Assembly (NCBI RefSeq): GCF_014640435.1 | Contig: NZ_BMGY01000018.1 | Coordinates: forward strand, 20,982-84,981 | Length of the DNA stretch: 64,000 bases | Direction: 5' to 3' | From: Hymenobacter frigidus | GTDB taxonomy: Bacteria > Bacteroidota > Bacteroidia > Cytophagales > Hymenobacteraceae | In this document: piece after piece, positions 34,445 through 42,700 of the stretch | Numbering within the stretch: the first letter of the stretch is position 1 | Layout of the letters: every line of letters begins with the position of its first letter | Translations under genes and position numbers: made by a program | Notes under the pieces: model-generated | The model's database searches: none | The model's input: the letters and a program-made list of their open reading frames with translations, nothing else | What the model was told of the DNA's origin: nothing

Positions 34445-34760
34445 GGGCGGCCCAAAGCAATATAAAAACGGTCATTCCCGACCCACCGCGGGTCTTGGAG
34501 TTGCGGCAAACCGCGGTCGGTTGCGCCGCGGCGGGCTGCCCGCTGTCCTATCCCGACTACCGCAACCCGATTCACTTTGTAAATATATTTTTATTTATAT
34601 TATTTAATAATAATAGCTTAAATTCAGATTGGGTTTGGTTCTGAAGCGGCCAAAGCCGGCCGCTTCAGGCTGCGCTACTCTGCTTTAATCATTGCCTGGC
34701 ACTTAGCAAAAATGGCCGCTGGCCGTCCTTCCATACCTTCCACCACTTGCTATTATTACG
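34445..34760. other. 316-bp intergenic region with hairpin
   Basis: It contains a GC-rich part with short CGCGG repeats, then an AT tract (about 34578-34625), then a perfect 11-bp stem hairpin: CTGAAGCGGCC (34641-34651), 6-nt loop, GGCCGCTTCAG (34658-34668). TACCTTCC at 34733-34740 may be the -7 box of the next gene. No gene seen. Confidence 0.5.
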
Positions 34761-36407
34761 ATGAGACAGCTACTCCTTGCCCTGTTTTTATTCCTTGGCT
34801 TCACTACCTACGCGCAGCCCACCACCTGGAACTATGTGTTTCCCCTCACTGATTTGAACGGGATAATGGACGTGGCCACCGGCCCCGATGGCAACACCTA
34901 CGCCACGGGCCGCTTCACGGGCTCGCTGCAGCTAGGCAGTACCTTGCTCACCAGCGCCCAGCCGGGGCCCTGTCTCTACATTGCCAAGCTCAGCCCCAGC
35001 GGCCAGCTGCTGCGCCTCACCAAGCTGGAAGGCGCCACCGACGTGCTGCCCCGCAGCATTGCTGTGGACCAAACCGGCAATACCTACGTCACGGGCAGTT
35101 TTTCGGGTACGCTCACCTACAACCGCGGCCAGCAAACGACTTCCTTATTGGCGACGCCGGCCAACGGCACGGTCTTCCTCCTAAAGTGCAGCTCCACGGG
35201 TTCCGTGAGCTGGGTGCGGCAGGCCGATGGCAGCGCCAGCGGTGCTTACCGCCACTGCCAGGGCACGGCCGTGGCCGTGGACAAGGCCGGCAACAGCTAC
35301 ATCAGCGGCGAGGCCAGCGGGGCTAACATCCGGTTTGGCGCGCTGGCACTGGGGGCGCACTCCCGCGATGGCTTTTTGGCCAGCTACGACCGGCAGGGCC
35401 AGCTGCGCTGGGCCCGGGTGCTCACCCACCTGAGCACTGCTTTCGGCACGAGCAAAGCCGGCGGTGTGGCCGTGGACGAGGCGGGCAACGCCTACCTCAG
35501 CGGCCACAGCTACAGCGGCTGGGCCCTGGACGGCATTGTGCTGCCTCTGCCAGTTGATACCGACTACCTCGCCCGCTTCGACACCCGGCAGGGGCAGCTG
35601 CGCTGGGCCCGCTCTACGCCCGGCAATGGCGGGGGCCAGGTCATTGCCACGGATAAGAAAGGGGACGTGTACATCGGCGGCACGTTTGCGGGCACGGCGG
35701 CCCTGGGTCGCTTCACGCTCACCAGCGCGGGCGATGCCGACGGCTACGTGGCCCGCTACGGCCCGGATGGCACCGCAGAGTGGGCTATGGCCCTGGGCGG
35801 GGTCAATTATGACGTGGTCAGCAGCCTGGCCGTGGACCAGAAGACGCGCAAAGTATTTGTCACGGGTATGATGAACTACACGTCGCAGGCCACCAACCAG
35901 TCGTTTTTGGTCACCCTCGGGGCCAGCGGCCAGCTTCAGCGCACCGAGCTGGTGGGTGGTCCGGGCACCAGCTCCTGCGGCCAGCTGGCCATCGATGCCC
36001 AGGCTAATGTGTACTCATTTGGGGTGTTCACGGGGAATTGCAGCTTCGGCCCGGTAGCCCTCAGCACCACGGCTACCCAGGGCTACTTTGGGCGTTTCGG
36101 CCGCAGCCTGCCCGGCCCCACCAACGCCGTCACCAGCCACCTCGATGCCCTCGTTGCGGCCGAAATCAGCGTCTTTCCTGTTCCGGCCCAGCAGCAGTTC
36201 ACGGTTCGCCTCGCGGGCCCGGACCAAGCCCGGCAAGCCGTGCTCTACGACCACCAGGGCCACATCGTAGCCGAGCGCACCATCGAACCAACCAGCGTTT
36301 TGACTGAAGTAGGGTTTGATACCACCGCCCTGCCCGACGGCCTGTACGTGCTGCGCCTGGTTTCGTCCCAGGCCACCACCACGCGCCTCGTGACGGTGCA
36401 GCACTGA
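34761..36407 (+). CDS. T9SS cargo protein with SBBP-type repeats and C-terminal sorting domain
   Basis: A 548-residue secreted protein. A signal peptide (LLLALFLFLGFTTYAQ) leads into beta-propeller-like SBBP repeats such as VAVDKAGNSYISGEASG and VAVDEAGNAYLSGHSYSG, spaced about 50-60 residues apart. The last 80 residues form a type A T9SS sorting domain: EISVFPVPAQQQFTVRL at its start and LPDGLYVLRLVSSQA at its end. It is expected to cross the outer membrane by the type IX system and stay on the surface or be released. A ligand is not evident. Confidence 0.92.
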   Translation: MRQLLLALFLFLGFTTYAQPTTWNYVFPLTDLNGIMDVATGPDGNTYATGRFTGSLQLGSTLLTSAQPGPCLYIAKLSPSGQLLRLTKLEGATDVLPRSIAVDQTGNTYVTGSFSGTLTYNRGQQTTSLLATPANGTVFLLKCSSTGSVSWVRQADGSASGAYRHCQGTAVAVDKAGNSYISGEASGANIRFGALALGAHSRDGFLASYDRQGQLRWARVLTHLSTAFGTSKAGGVAVDEAGNAYLSGHSYSGWALDGIVLPLPVDTDYLARFDTRQGQLRWARSTPGNGGGQVIATDKKGDVYIGGTFAGTAALGRFTLTSAGDADGYVARYGPDGTAEWAMALGGVNYDVVSSLAVDQKTRKVFVTGMMNYTSQATNQSFLVTLGASGQLQRTELVGGPGTSSCGQLAIDAQANVYSFGVFTGNCSFGPVALSTTATQGYFGRFGRSLPGPTNAVTSHLDALVAAEISVFPVPAQQQFTVRLAGPDQARQAVLYDHQGHIVAERTIEPTSVLTEVGFDTTALPDGLYVLRLVSSQATTTRLVTVQH

Positions 36408-36513
36408 GCAAGGACCACCTTTCGTCTTCTATGCGTCTTATCAGCCCGCTGCTCATTGGCCTCGTGGTTTTTATTCACGAGAATATTCGAGGGTGAGAGT
36501 GGGTCGAGGACGG

Positions 36514-37260
36514 TCAGAACCAGAGCAGTACAATCAGCGTCAGAACCGCTAACAGGCCGCTCACGCTGGCGGTATTCACCACCACTTCGGGCGGGCGGCT
36601 GGGCCACAGCCCTACCGCCGCCACCGCCCCAAGTAGCAAGGGCAGCAGCGCAAACGTGCCGTAAACAGTGCCGCCGTAGGGCTGAAACGGGGCCGCGCCA
36701 TCGGGCGAGTTCGGGGCGCTAATGCGCTGCACCACGCCCAGCAGCCGCGTCTGCCACACCGTAACCGGCTGGCCCACCTCACGCACCCGGTACCCGATGG
36801 CGCTGGGTAGCCGGAACGTAGTGTGCTCGGTGCGCACCCGGTAGGCCAGCTGCGGGTCAGATAGCGAAGACGACACCGACACCGGGAAGCGGCTGCGCAC
36901 GGTTTCGTGGGCGTACTCCCGCGCCGGCAGCGCCCAGTCGAGGCCCAGCAGCAGGACGCAGAGCAGCAGTGCCGCATTTAGGCTGCGGGCCACCTGGGCG
37001 TAGCGGACCAGTCGCTCATCGGGGTGCGGCAGAGCGGGCGCGAGGGCTGGTTCCTGGGCCAGGAGCACATCGTAGGCCAGCCGCCGCCGGGGGTGGCCCA
37101 GAATGCCGTAGCCGGCTTCCACTTCGGCCAGCCGGGCGCGCATGGCGGGGTCGGTGGCGGCCAGGCGCTTGAGGCGGGTGCGCTGGCGCACGTAGCCCTG
37201 CTCAATTTGCAGCGCCGTAGCCGTGGCCGCAATTCCCAAAACGCGGTAATAATTCTGCAT
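36514..37260 (-). CDS. J-domain-like membrane protein lacking the HPD motif
   Basis: A 248-residue protein. The first 65 residues follow the J-domain layout (NYYRVLGIAATATALQIEQGY, then AEVEAGYGILGHPRRRLAYD), but the HPD tripeptide between helices II and III is missing; that region reads KRLAATDPAMRARL. Without HPD it should not stimulate DnaK. Membrane helices follow near residues 95-115, 198-218 and at the C-terminus (LLAVLTLIVLLWF). The ATG at 37260 starts the J-like region. Function unknown. Confidence 0.75.
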   Translation of the reverse strand: MQNYYRVLGIAATATALQIEQGYVRQRTRLKRLAATDPAMRARLAEVEAGYGILGHPRRRLAYDVLLAQEPALAPALPHPDERLVRYAQVARSLNAALLLCVLLLGLDWALPAREYAHETVRSRFPVSVSSSLSDPQLAYRVRTEHTTFRLPSAIGYRVREVGQPVTVWQTRLLGVVQRISAPNSPDGAAPFQPYGGTVYGTFALLPLLLGAVAAVGLWPSRPPEVVVNTASVSGLLAVLTLIVLLWF

Positions 37261-37434
37261 AAGCCAAGCGCGGACAGGCCCGAAAATACAGTGTCGCCGC
37301 GATTTTGAAACGCTGCCCGCCCTTGCCCTATTGTGCCGCAGGCCCCGGCTGGCCCGCCACCCCATGAAAAGGGGATTGGATAGCCGCCTGGCCATTCAAT
37401 CCCCTTTCTCAATAGCCTTGATTACCGGCCACTT

Positions 37435-38469
37435 CTACAGCAGCTCAATCCCGTCTTTGGCCAGCTCGCGGCGCACCGCTTCGGGCCAGATGCTGACCTG
37501 CACTTCCCCGATGTGGGCCTTGCGCAGCAAAAACATGCACACCCGCGACTGCCCGATGCCGCCGCCAATGCTCTGCGGCAGCTCATCGGCCAGCAGCATC
37601 CGGTGGAACTGCAGCTGCTGGCGCTCGGGGCAGCCGCGCAGCGCCAGCTGCCGCGCCAGGGCCGCTTTATCCACCCGAATACCCATCGAGGACACTTCAA
37701 ACGAGGTTTCCAGCACCGGGTTCCAGAGCAGGATGTCGCCGTTCAGGCCGCGGTGGCCGGCTTCGTTCGGGGTGCTCCAGTCGTCGTAGTCGGGGGCGCG
37801 GCCGTCGTGGATTTCGCCGTGGCTCAGCTCGCCGCCAATGCCCATGAGGAATACCGCGCCGTACTCGCGGGCCGCCTCGTGCTCCCGCTGCTTGGGCGTG
37901 AGGTCGGGGTAGCGTTGCAGCAGGTCTTCGGCGTAGATGAAGGTGATGCCGGGCGGCAGAACCGGTTCGATGCCGAACTGCTCACTCACGAGCTGCTCGG
38001 TGGTTTTCAGGGTCTGGTAGATGGTTTCAACCGTGGTTTTCAGGAAGGGAATGGTGCGCTGCTCGGGCAGTATGTGCTTTTCCCAGTCCCACTGGTCCAC
38101 GTAGATGGAGTGGATGGGGCTGTAGTCCTCGTCGGGGCGCAGGGCGCGCATGTCGGTCAGCAGTCCTTTGCCGGGCGCAATGCCCAGCTCGCGCAGCCGC
38201 AGCCGCTTCCACTTGGCTAGCGAATGCACCACCACGGCCCGCTGCTCGTCCAGGGCCTTGATGGGGAAGCCCACGGGCCGCTCCACGCCGTTCAGGTCGT
38301 CGTTGATGCCGGTGCCGTCAAGCACCACCATGGGCGCGGAGATTTTGGCGAGGTGCAGCCGGCGGGCCAGCTCATTGGCAAAGGTTTCCTTCACGAACGT
38401 AAGGGCCTCTTCGGTTTCGAGCAGGCCGGCCGCTGCGGACGTGGCAATGGGGGATTGGGCAGTTTCCAT
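37435..38469 (-). CDS. asnA: aspartate--ammonia ligase (asparagine synthetase A)
   Basis: A 344-residue class-II-synthetase-like enzyme that makes asparagine from aspartate, ammonia and ATP. Family blocks are VVLDGTGINDDLNGVERPV, VVHSLAKWKRLRL, SIYVDQWDWEKHI and GGGIGQSRVCMFLL. Length is normal. The ATG at 38469 follows a leader of about 300 bases with an Asn-rich peptide and a terminator, so expression is probably controlled by asparagine supply. The gene stands alone. The upstream in-frame extension is inside the leader and is not coding. Confidence 0.95.
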   Translation of the reverse strand: METAQSPIATSAAAGLLETEEALTFVKETFANELARRLHLAKISAPMVVLDGTGINDDLNGVERPVGFPIKALDEQRAVVVHSLAKWKRLRLRELGIAPGKGLLTDMRALRPDEDYSPIHSIYVDQWDWEKHILPEQRTIPFLKTTVETIYQTLKTTEQLVSEQFGIEPVLPPGITFIYAEDLLQRYPDLTPKQREHEAAREYGAVFLMGIGGELSHGEIHDGRAPDYDDWSTPNEAGHRGLNGDILLWNPVLETSFEVSSMGIRVDKAALARQLALRGCPERQQLQFHRMLLADELPQSIGGGIGQSRVCMFLLRKAHIGEVQVSIWPEAVRRELAKDGIELL

Positions 38470-38605
38470 GGTGTGAAACGGGGTTGGTGTGAAAAAAATG
38501 TTCGGTTTGAAATGAGAAATCCGGTGGATTGGACAATAGGGTGCCACCTCCCTGGCGGGGAGTTTTTTTTGGGGTTCGAAGTAGTGCCGATGAGGCGGGG
38601 AAGGC

Positions 38606-38638
38606 AAAAAAAAAGCCTTCCGATTATGGAAGGCTTTT
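38606..38638 (-). terminator. intrinsic terminator in the asnA leader (attenuator)
   Basis: On the minus strand AAAAGCCTTCC (38638-38628), a 6-nt loop and GGAAGGCTTTT (38621-38611) form an 11-bp stem followed by a run of T (down to about 38606). It faces asnA and lies 137 bases before its ATG and 20 bases after the stop of the leader peptide. No other minus-strand gene upstream needs a terminator here, so it can only regulate asnA. Confidence 0.8.
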
Positions 38639-38657
38639 CAAATTGAAATAATGGTCG

Positions 38658-38747
38658 TTATTTCCTTTTTTGAATAATAGCCTCCCTTTCTCGGAATAAA
38701 TTATTATTCGAGTTAGTGAAAAGGATGCTGTTATTGAACAGGAACAT
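38658..38747 (-). CDS. asparagine-rich leader peptide of asnA
   Basis: A 29-codon frame starts with ATG at 38747 and ends with TAA. It has six Asn (positions 5, 6, 12, 14, 15, 16), including the cluster NSNNN. The peptide begins MFLFNNSILFTNSNNN and ends in a charged tail. It is too short for ordinary gene finders. Its place, between a promoter-like sequence and a terminator in front of asparagine synthetase, is that of an attenuation leader: ribosomes short of Asn-tRNA should stall at codons 14-16. Confidence 0.7.
   Translation of the reverse strand: MFLFNNSILFTNSNNNLFREREAIIQKRK
38679..38686 (-). promoter_or_regulatory. predicted antiterminator segment of the asnA leader
   Basis: The minus strand reads GGGAGGCT, inside leader codons 21-23. 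It can pair with AGCCTTCC, the first arm of the downstream terminator, over 8 positions with one G-U pair. It begins 13 bases after the last Asn codon of the NNN cluster, so a ribosome stalled there would leave it free, while a ribosome at the stop codon would hinder it. Confidence 0.6.
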
Positions 38748-38774
38748 GGCGGGCGCTTTTTGTCTTAGCGGAAG

Positions 38775-38802
38775 CAATTATACAGCTAAATTACTTACCA
38801 AT
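38775..38802 (-). promoter_or_regulatory. putative promoter of asnA
   Basis: The minus strand has ATTGG at 38802-38798 and TATAATTG at 38782-38775. They resemble the -33 TTTG and -7 TAnnTTTG boxes with the expected 19-base offset. Transcription would start near 38768, about 20 bases before the leader-peptide ATG. Confidence 0.5.
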
Positions 38803-38912
38803 GGTATGCAGCGTGTTGCCGGCGCGCGTTGGTGCGTAACGTCACTTACTTGCTCAGCAAAATTATCAGGTTGAACGCATCTAAGCCAAGGCCATTTTGG
38901 CTGGCACGGTTC

Positions 38913-39293
38913 TCAGGTGCTCATCTTCCCATTCAGCCATTTTTCGTCGATTCTTAGAGCGGTTCCAGGGTTAGTGTACGTGTAGCGTGGACTCTGCGAG
39001 TCCGCGTGTCGGCCGGGCCGGGCGCGGACTTGCAGAGTCCACGCTACATCGCCCACGTACACGAACTTCGAAACTGCTCTGGTGCCATTCGTGTCCTGAA
39101 TTTGGTGGAGTGCTTGTAAAGCCAGCTTGCGGACGGTTGCCAGATTCAACGGGGCGTTGTCGAGGCCAGTGCTGGCGAACGGAGCGATTGAAATCGGCCG
39201 GAACGGCCGAGAGGCTGCTGAGGTGGCTACCCCAAAGGGCAGAGCTACTCCTAATAGTTTAGCCCAAAATCTAAGTATAACCCGCAGCTGCAT
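38913..39293 (-). CDS. hypothetical exported protein, C-terminal part overlapping a palindromic repeat
   Basis: A 126-residue frame. The first 30 residues (MQLRVILRFWAKLLGVALPF) resemble a signal peptide. The middle (NLATVRKLALQALHQIQDTNG) looks like real protein. The last third, VAWTLQVRARPGRHADSQSP, is encoded by the palindromic repeat at 38974-39062. Either the repeat inserted in frame into a small gene, or the frame is accidental. No family recognised. Confidence 0.35.
   Translation of the reverse strand: MQLRVILRFWAKLLGVALPFGVATSAASRPFRPISIAPFASTGLDNAPLNLATVRKLALQALHQIQDTNGTRAVSKFVYVGDVAWTLQVRARPGRHADSQSPRYTYTNPGTALRIDEKWLNGKMST
38974..39062. repeat. palindromic repeat (GTAGCGTGGACTCTGC family)
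   Basis: GTAGCGTGGACTCTGC (38982-38997) pairs with GCAGAGTCCACGCTAC (39032-39047). The outer arms GTGTACGTG (38974-38982) and CACGTACAC (39054-39062) extend the foldback. It shares its core with 3589-3764. A nested hairpin CGCGGACT/AGTCCGCG-type sequence is present in the centre. Confidence 0.75.
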
Positions 39294-39377
39294 TTTGGTA
39301 GTAGCCGTAGCGCATTGCGATTCTTTCGGCCGGACCTTTGGGATAGCGTATCCCTGCGCTGCTTTTGGTCCTTCATC

Positions 39378-39569
39378 ATGGCATATGACGCCCGCTTTGG
39401 CCCTTCTGCCCAAACCCCGGCGCAGCGCGCGTGGGTATTGGAGCAATTGCAGACCGCCCTGCCCAGCCTGAAAACTAAAGCCACGGCTTATGCCCGGCAG
39501 CTGTACGCCCGCTACGTGGCCGGCGAGCTAACCTGGGCGGATGTGCGCCAGGCCCTCAACGCCGCTTAA
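39378..39569 (+). CDS. small hypothetical protein
   Basis: A 63-residue helical protein (MAYDARFGPSAQTPAQRAWV, then QLYARYVAGELTWADVRQAL). It has no signal peptide or metal motif. A promoter-like TTTG at about 39338 and TGCTTTTG 19 bases further on precede the ATG by about 10 bases, in line with other genes here. The family is not recognised, but composition and codon use look genuine. Confidence 0.55.
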   Translation: MAYDARFGPSAQTPAQRAWVLEQLQTALPSLKTKATAYARQLYARYVAGELTWADVRQALNAA

Positions 39570-39706
39570 TGGCTCAAAACCGGGGAATTATAGCACCTGA
39601 TAATAGTTAGGCCCCTAGCGCTTTCACCTGTTTAATCTGAAACGGAAACTCTTGCGTAAGCCTGTTGAGTAGGCAACCAGCGGCTCCCTGTTGCCCACCG
39701 TCGTGC

Positions 39707-42700
39707 ATGCGCAAAACTAACTCCTTCGATTCTCAGCCAGCGGACCAACCTGCTCCTTCCCCCGTTGGCAGTGCGGCCGGAATGGGACCGGACGCGGACT
39801 TTTTGCTGCAATGCCTGCCCTGGGGCGTGGTGGTGCTCGATGTGCACGGCACCGTGTTGCGCCTGAATCAGCAGGCGGCTGACTGGTGGGGCGCCCCGCA
39901 GCAAGACTTGGTGGGCAAGCGGCTGGAGCAGCTACCCGCCGGGACGCTGCCCGCCGACCTGCTGCAAGCCTTGCGACAGGTAACGAGCAGCCCGGCCCAG
40001 CCGTCCGGCGAATTTTTCCTGCCCCGGCACCAGCAGTGGATTACGATGTCCAGTGTCCGCCACACCGACGACTGGGTGGTGTACTGGCAGGACGTGACGG
40101 CGCAGAAGCAGCGCCAGGACGAGAATGAGACCCAGCAAGCCGCCAGCGACTCCCTGCTCGGGCGCACCGAAGCGGTGGCCCGCACCGGCAGCTACGAACT
40201 GGAGCTGGCCACGGGACGCTTTCACTTCTCCGATGGCCTGTATCGGCTATTCGGGGAGGAGCCCGGTGCCTTCGTGCCCGAGATGGCGTTTATCAACTCC
40301 CGCTCCCATCCCGACGATGTGGCGGGGGTGCAGCAGGTGCTGGCGCAGGCCATTGCCGACTGCCAACCCTACCACTACCAGCGCCGCATTTACCGCTCCG
40401 ATGGGCAGCTGCGCACCCTGGAAGTCCACGGCCGGGTGGAGTGCGACGCGCTGGGCCAGCCCATGAAGCTGTTGGGCCTGCTGCAGGACGTAACCGAGCG
40501 CGAACAGGCGGCGCAGGAACTGCTGCAAGCCAAAGACGAGCTGGCCCGGCGCGCCACCGATAGTTACGTCGCGCTCTACAACTCGATGGACGAGGGCTTC
40601 TGCATCATAGAAGTCCTTTTCGATGCGGCGGAGCAGCCCTTCGACTACCGCTTCCTGGACGTGAACCCCGCGTTTGAACAACAGTCCGGGCTGCGCGAAG
40701 TGCTGGGCAAAACCATGCGCGAGCTGGCCCCCGCCCACGAGCAGCATTGGTTCGATGCCTTCGGCCGGGTGGCCCGCACCGGCAAGCCCACGCGCTTTGA
40801 AGCCGAGGGTGCGGCGCTGGGGCGTTGGTTCGACGTGAATGCTTTTTCCATTGGCCCGCCCCAACACCGACACGTCGCCGTTCTCTTCGCCGACATCACC
40901 GAACGCAAGCGGACGGAAGAAGCCCTGCGCCAGTCCGAGGCCCGCTACCGCTCCCTGTTCACCAACATGGAGCAGAGTTTTTGCCTGATGGAAAAAATAG
41001 CCACGGCCCCCCACGAGCCTAGCGACTACCGCTACTTGGTCGTGAACCCGGCGTTTGGGCGGCACACCGGCTTGGTCGTAGCGGCCGGCCAAACGATTCG
41101 GGAAATGATACCCGGCATCGAGCCCCACATCATGGCCATCTACGACGAGGTGGTGGCCAGCGGCGAGCCCCAGCGGTTTGAAACCTACGTGGCCGGGCTG
41201 GACCAGTGGTTTGAAGCGGAGGTGGTGCCGGAGGCGCAACCCGGCCACTTGGCGGTGCTGTTCAGCAACGTGTCGGTGCGCCGCCGGGCCGAACAAACCC
41301 TGCGGGAAAGCGAGGCCCGACGAGCGTATTTGCTGGCCCTGAGCGACGCGCTGCGGCCGATAGCGGATGCGGTGGAGGGGCAGGCCATGGTGACGAACAC
41401 CGTGCTAGAGCACTTCCAAGCCGACCGCTACTTCTACAGCGAGATTGATGGCGACACCATCACAGTTCGGCAAGATGTGACCCGGCCCGGCCTGCTCTCC
41501 GTGGCCGGGGTGTACTCCTTCAGTGAAATGCCCATCTTCAACGCGATGCTGCGGCAGGCCAGCCTCATGGTGGTGCCGGACGTGAATACCTCGCCCGTGA
41601 TGGACGACAACCTCAAGCAACTCTGCCGGGACTTGCAAATTCTGGCCTACATCAACGTGCCCGTCACCCGCCACGGGCAAGTAGTTGGCAATCTGTGCAT
41701 TAGCCAATGCAACCGGCGGGAATGGACCGCGCTGGAGTGCGCGCTGCTGCAGGAAACGGCCGAGCGCACCTGGACCGCCGTGGAGCAGGCGCGCGCCGAA
41801 GAAGCCCTGCGCCAATCCGAAGAGCAGTTCCGCCTGCTCGTAACGGCCACCTCCGACACCGTGTACCGCATGAGCGCCGACTGGACGCAGATGGAGCAGC
41901 TCATCGGCAAAGACTTTCTGGCCGACACCCTGGACCCGACCCCCGACTGGATGGAAGCCTACGTCCCGGACGAGGACCTGCCCCTGGTGCAGACCACCAT
42001 TGCCGAGGCCATCCGCCACCAGCACGTGCTGGAGCTGGAGCACCGCGTGCGGCGGGCCGACGGCACCATCGGCTGGACGTATTCGCGGGCCATTCCGGTA
42101 TTCAACGCGCGGGGCGAGCTCACGGGCTGGCTGGGTACGGCCAGCGACGTGAGCGCCCGCAAAGCGGCCGAGGAAGCCCTGCGGGTGTCGGAAGCCAAGT
42201 ACCGCGCCTTGTTCGAAACCATGGACCAGGGCTTTGGCATCGTGGAGGTGCTGCCCGCCGGGCCGGGCCGGCCGGCCGACTTCCGCTGGCTGGAAGTGAA
42301 CCCCCAGGTGGAGCGCCTGACCGGCATAGCCCAGGCCGATTTGCTCCGCGACACCACGCGCAACGTCCTGCCGGAGCTGGAAGACATTTGGTACGAGCGC
42401 TACGAACGGGTGGCCCTGACCGGCGAGCCCGTCCGCTTCGAGCAGCACGTGCAGGTGCTGGGCCGCTGGTTCGATGTGTATGCCTATCCCCTGGAACCGG
42501 ACGGGCCGAAGCCGTACCGCGTGGCCTTGCTGTTCACCAACTTTACCGCCCGCAAAGAGGCCGAAGAGGCCCTGCGCCACGCCGAGGAGCACCACCGCGA
42601 GCGGCTGGAGCAGCAGGTGGCCGAGCGCACCCAGGCCCTGGGCGAAAGCCAGGCCCGGCTGCAATCCGTGTTCAACTCCACCACCAACGCCGTGGTGCTG

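Noticed and set aside
36431..36496. 21-codon frame with a hydrophobic stretch after the T9SS cargo gene
   Set aside because: Too short, no family, and it overlaps a small hairpin (CTCGTG...CACGAG) that better fits an RNA 3' end.
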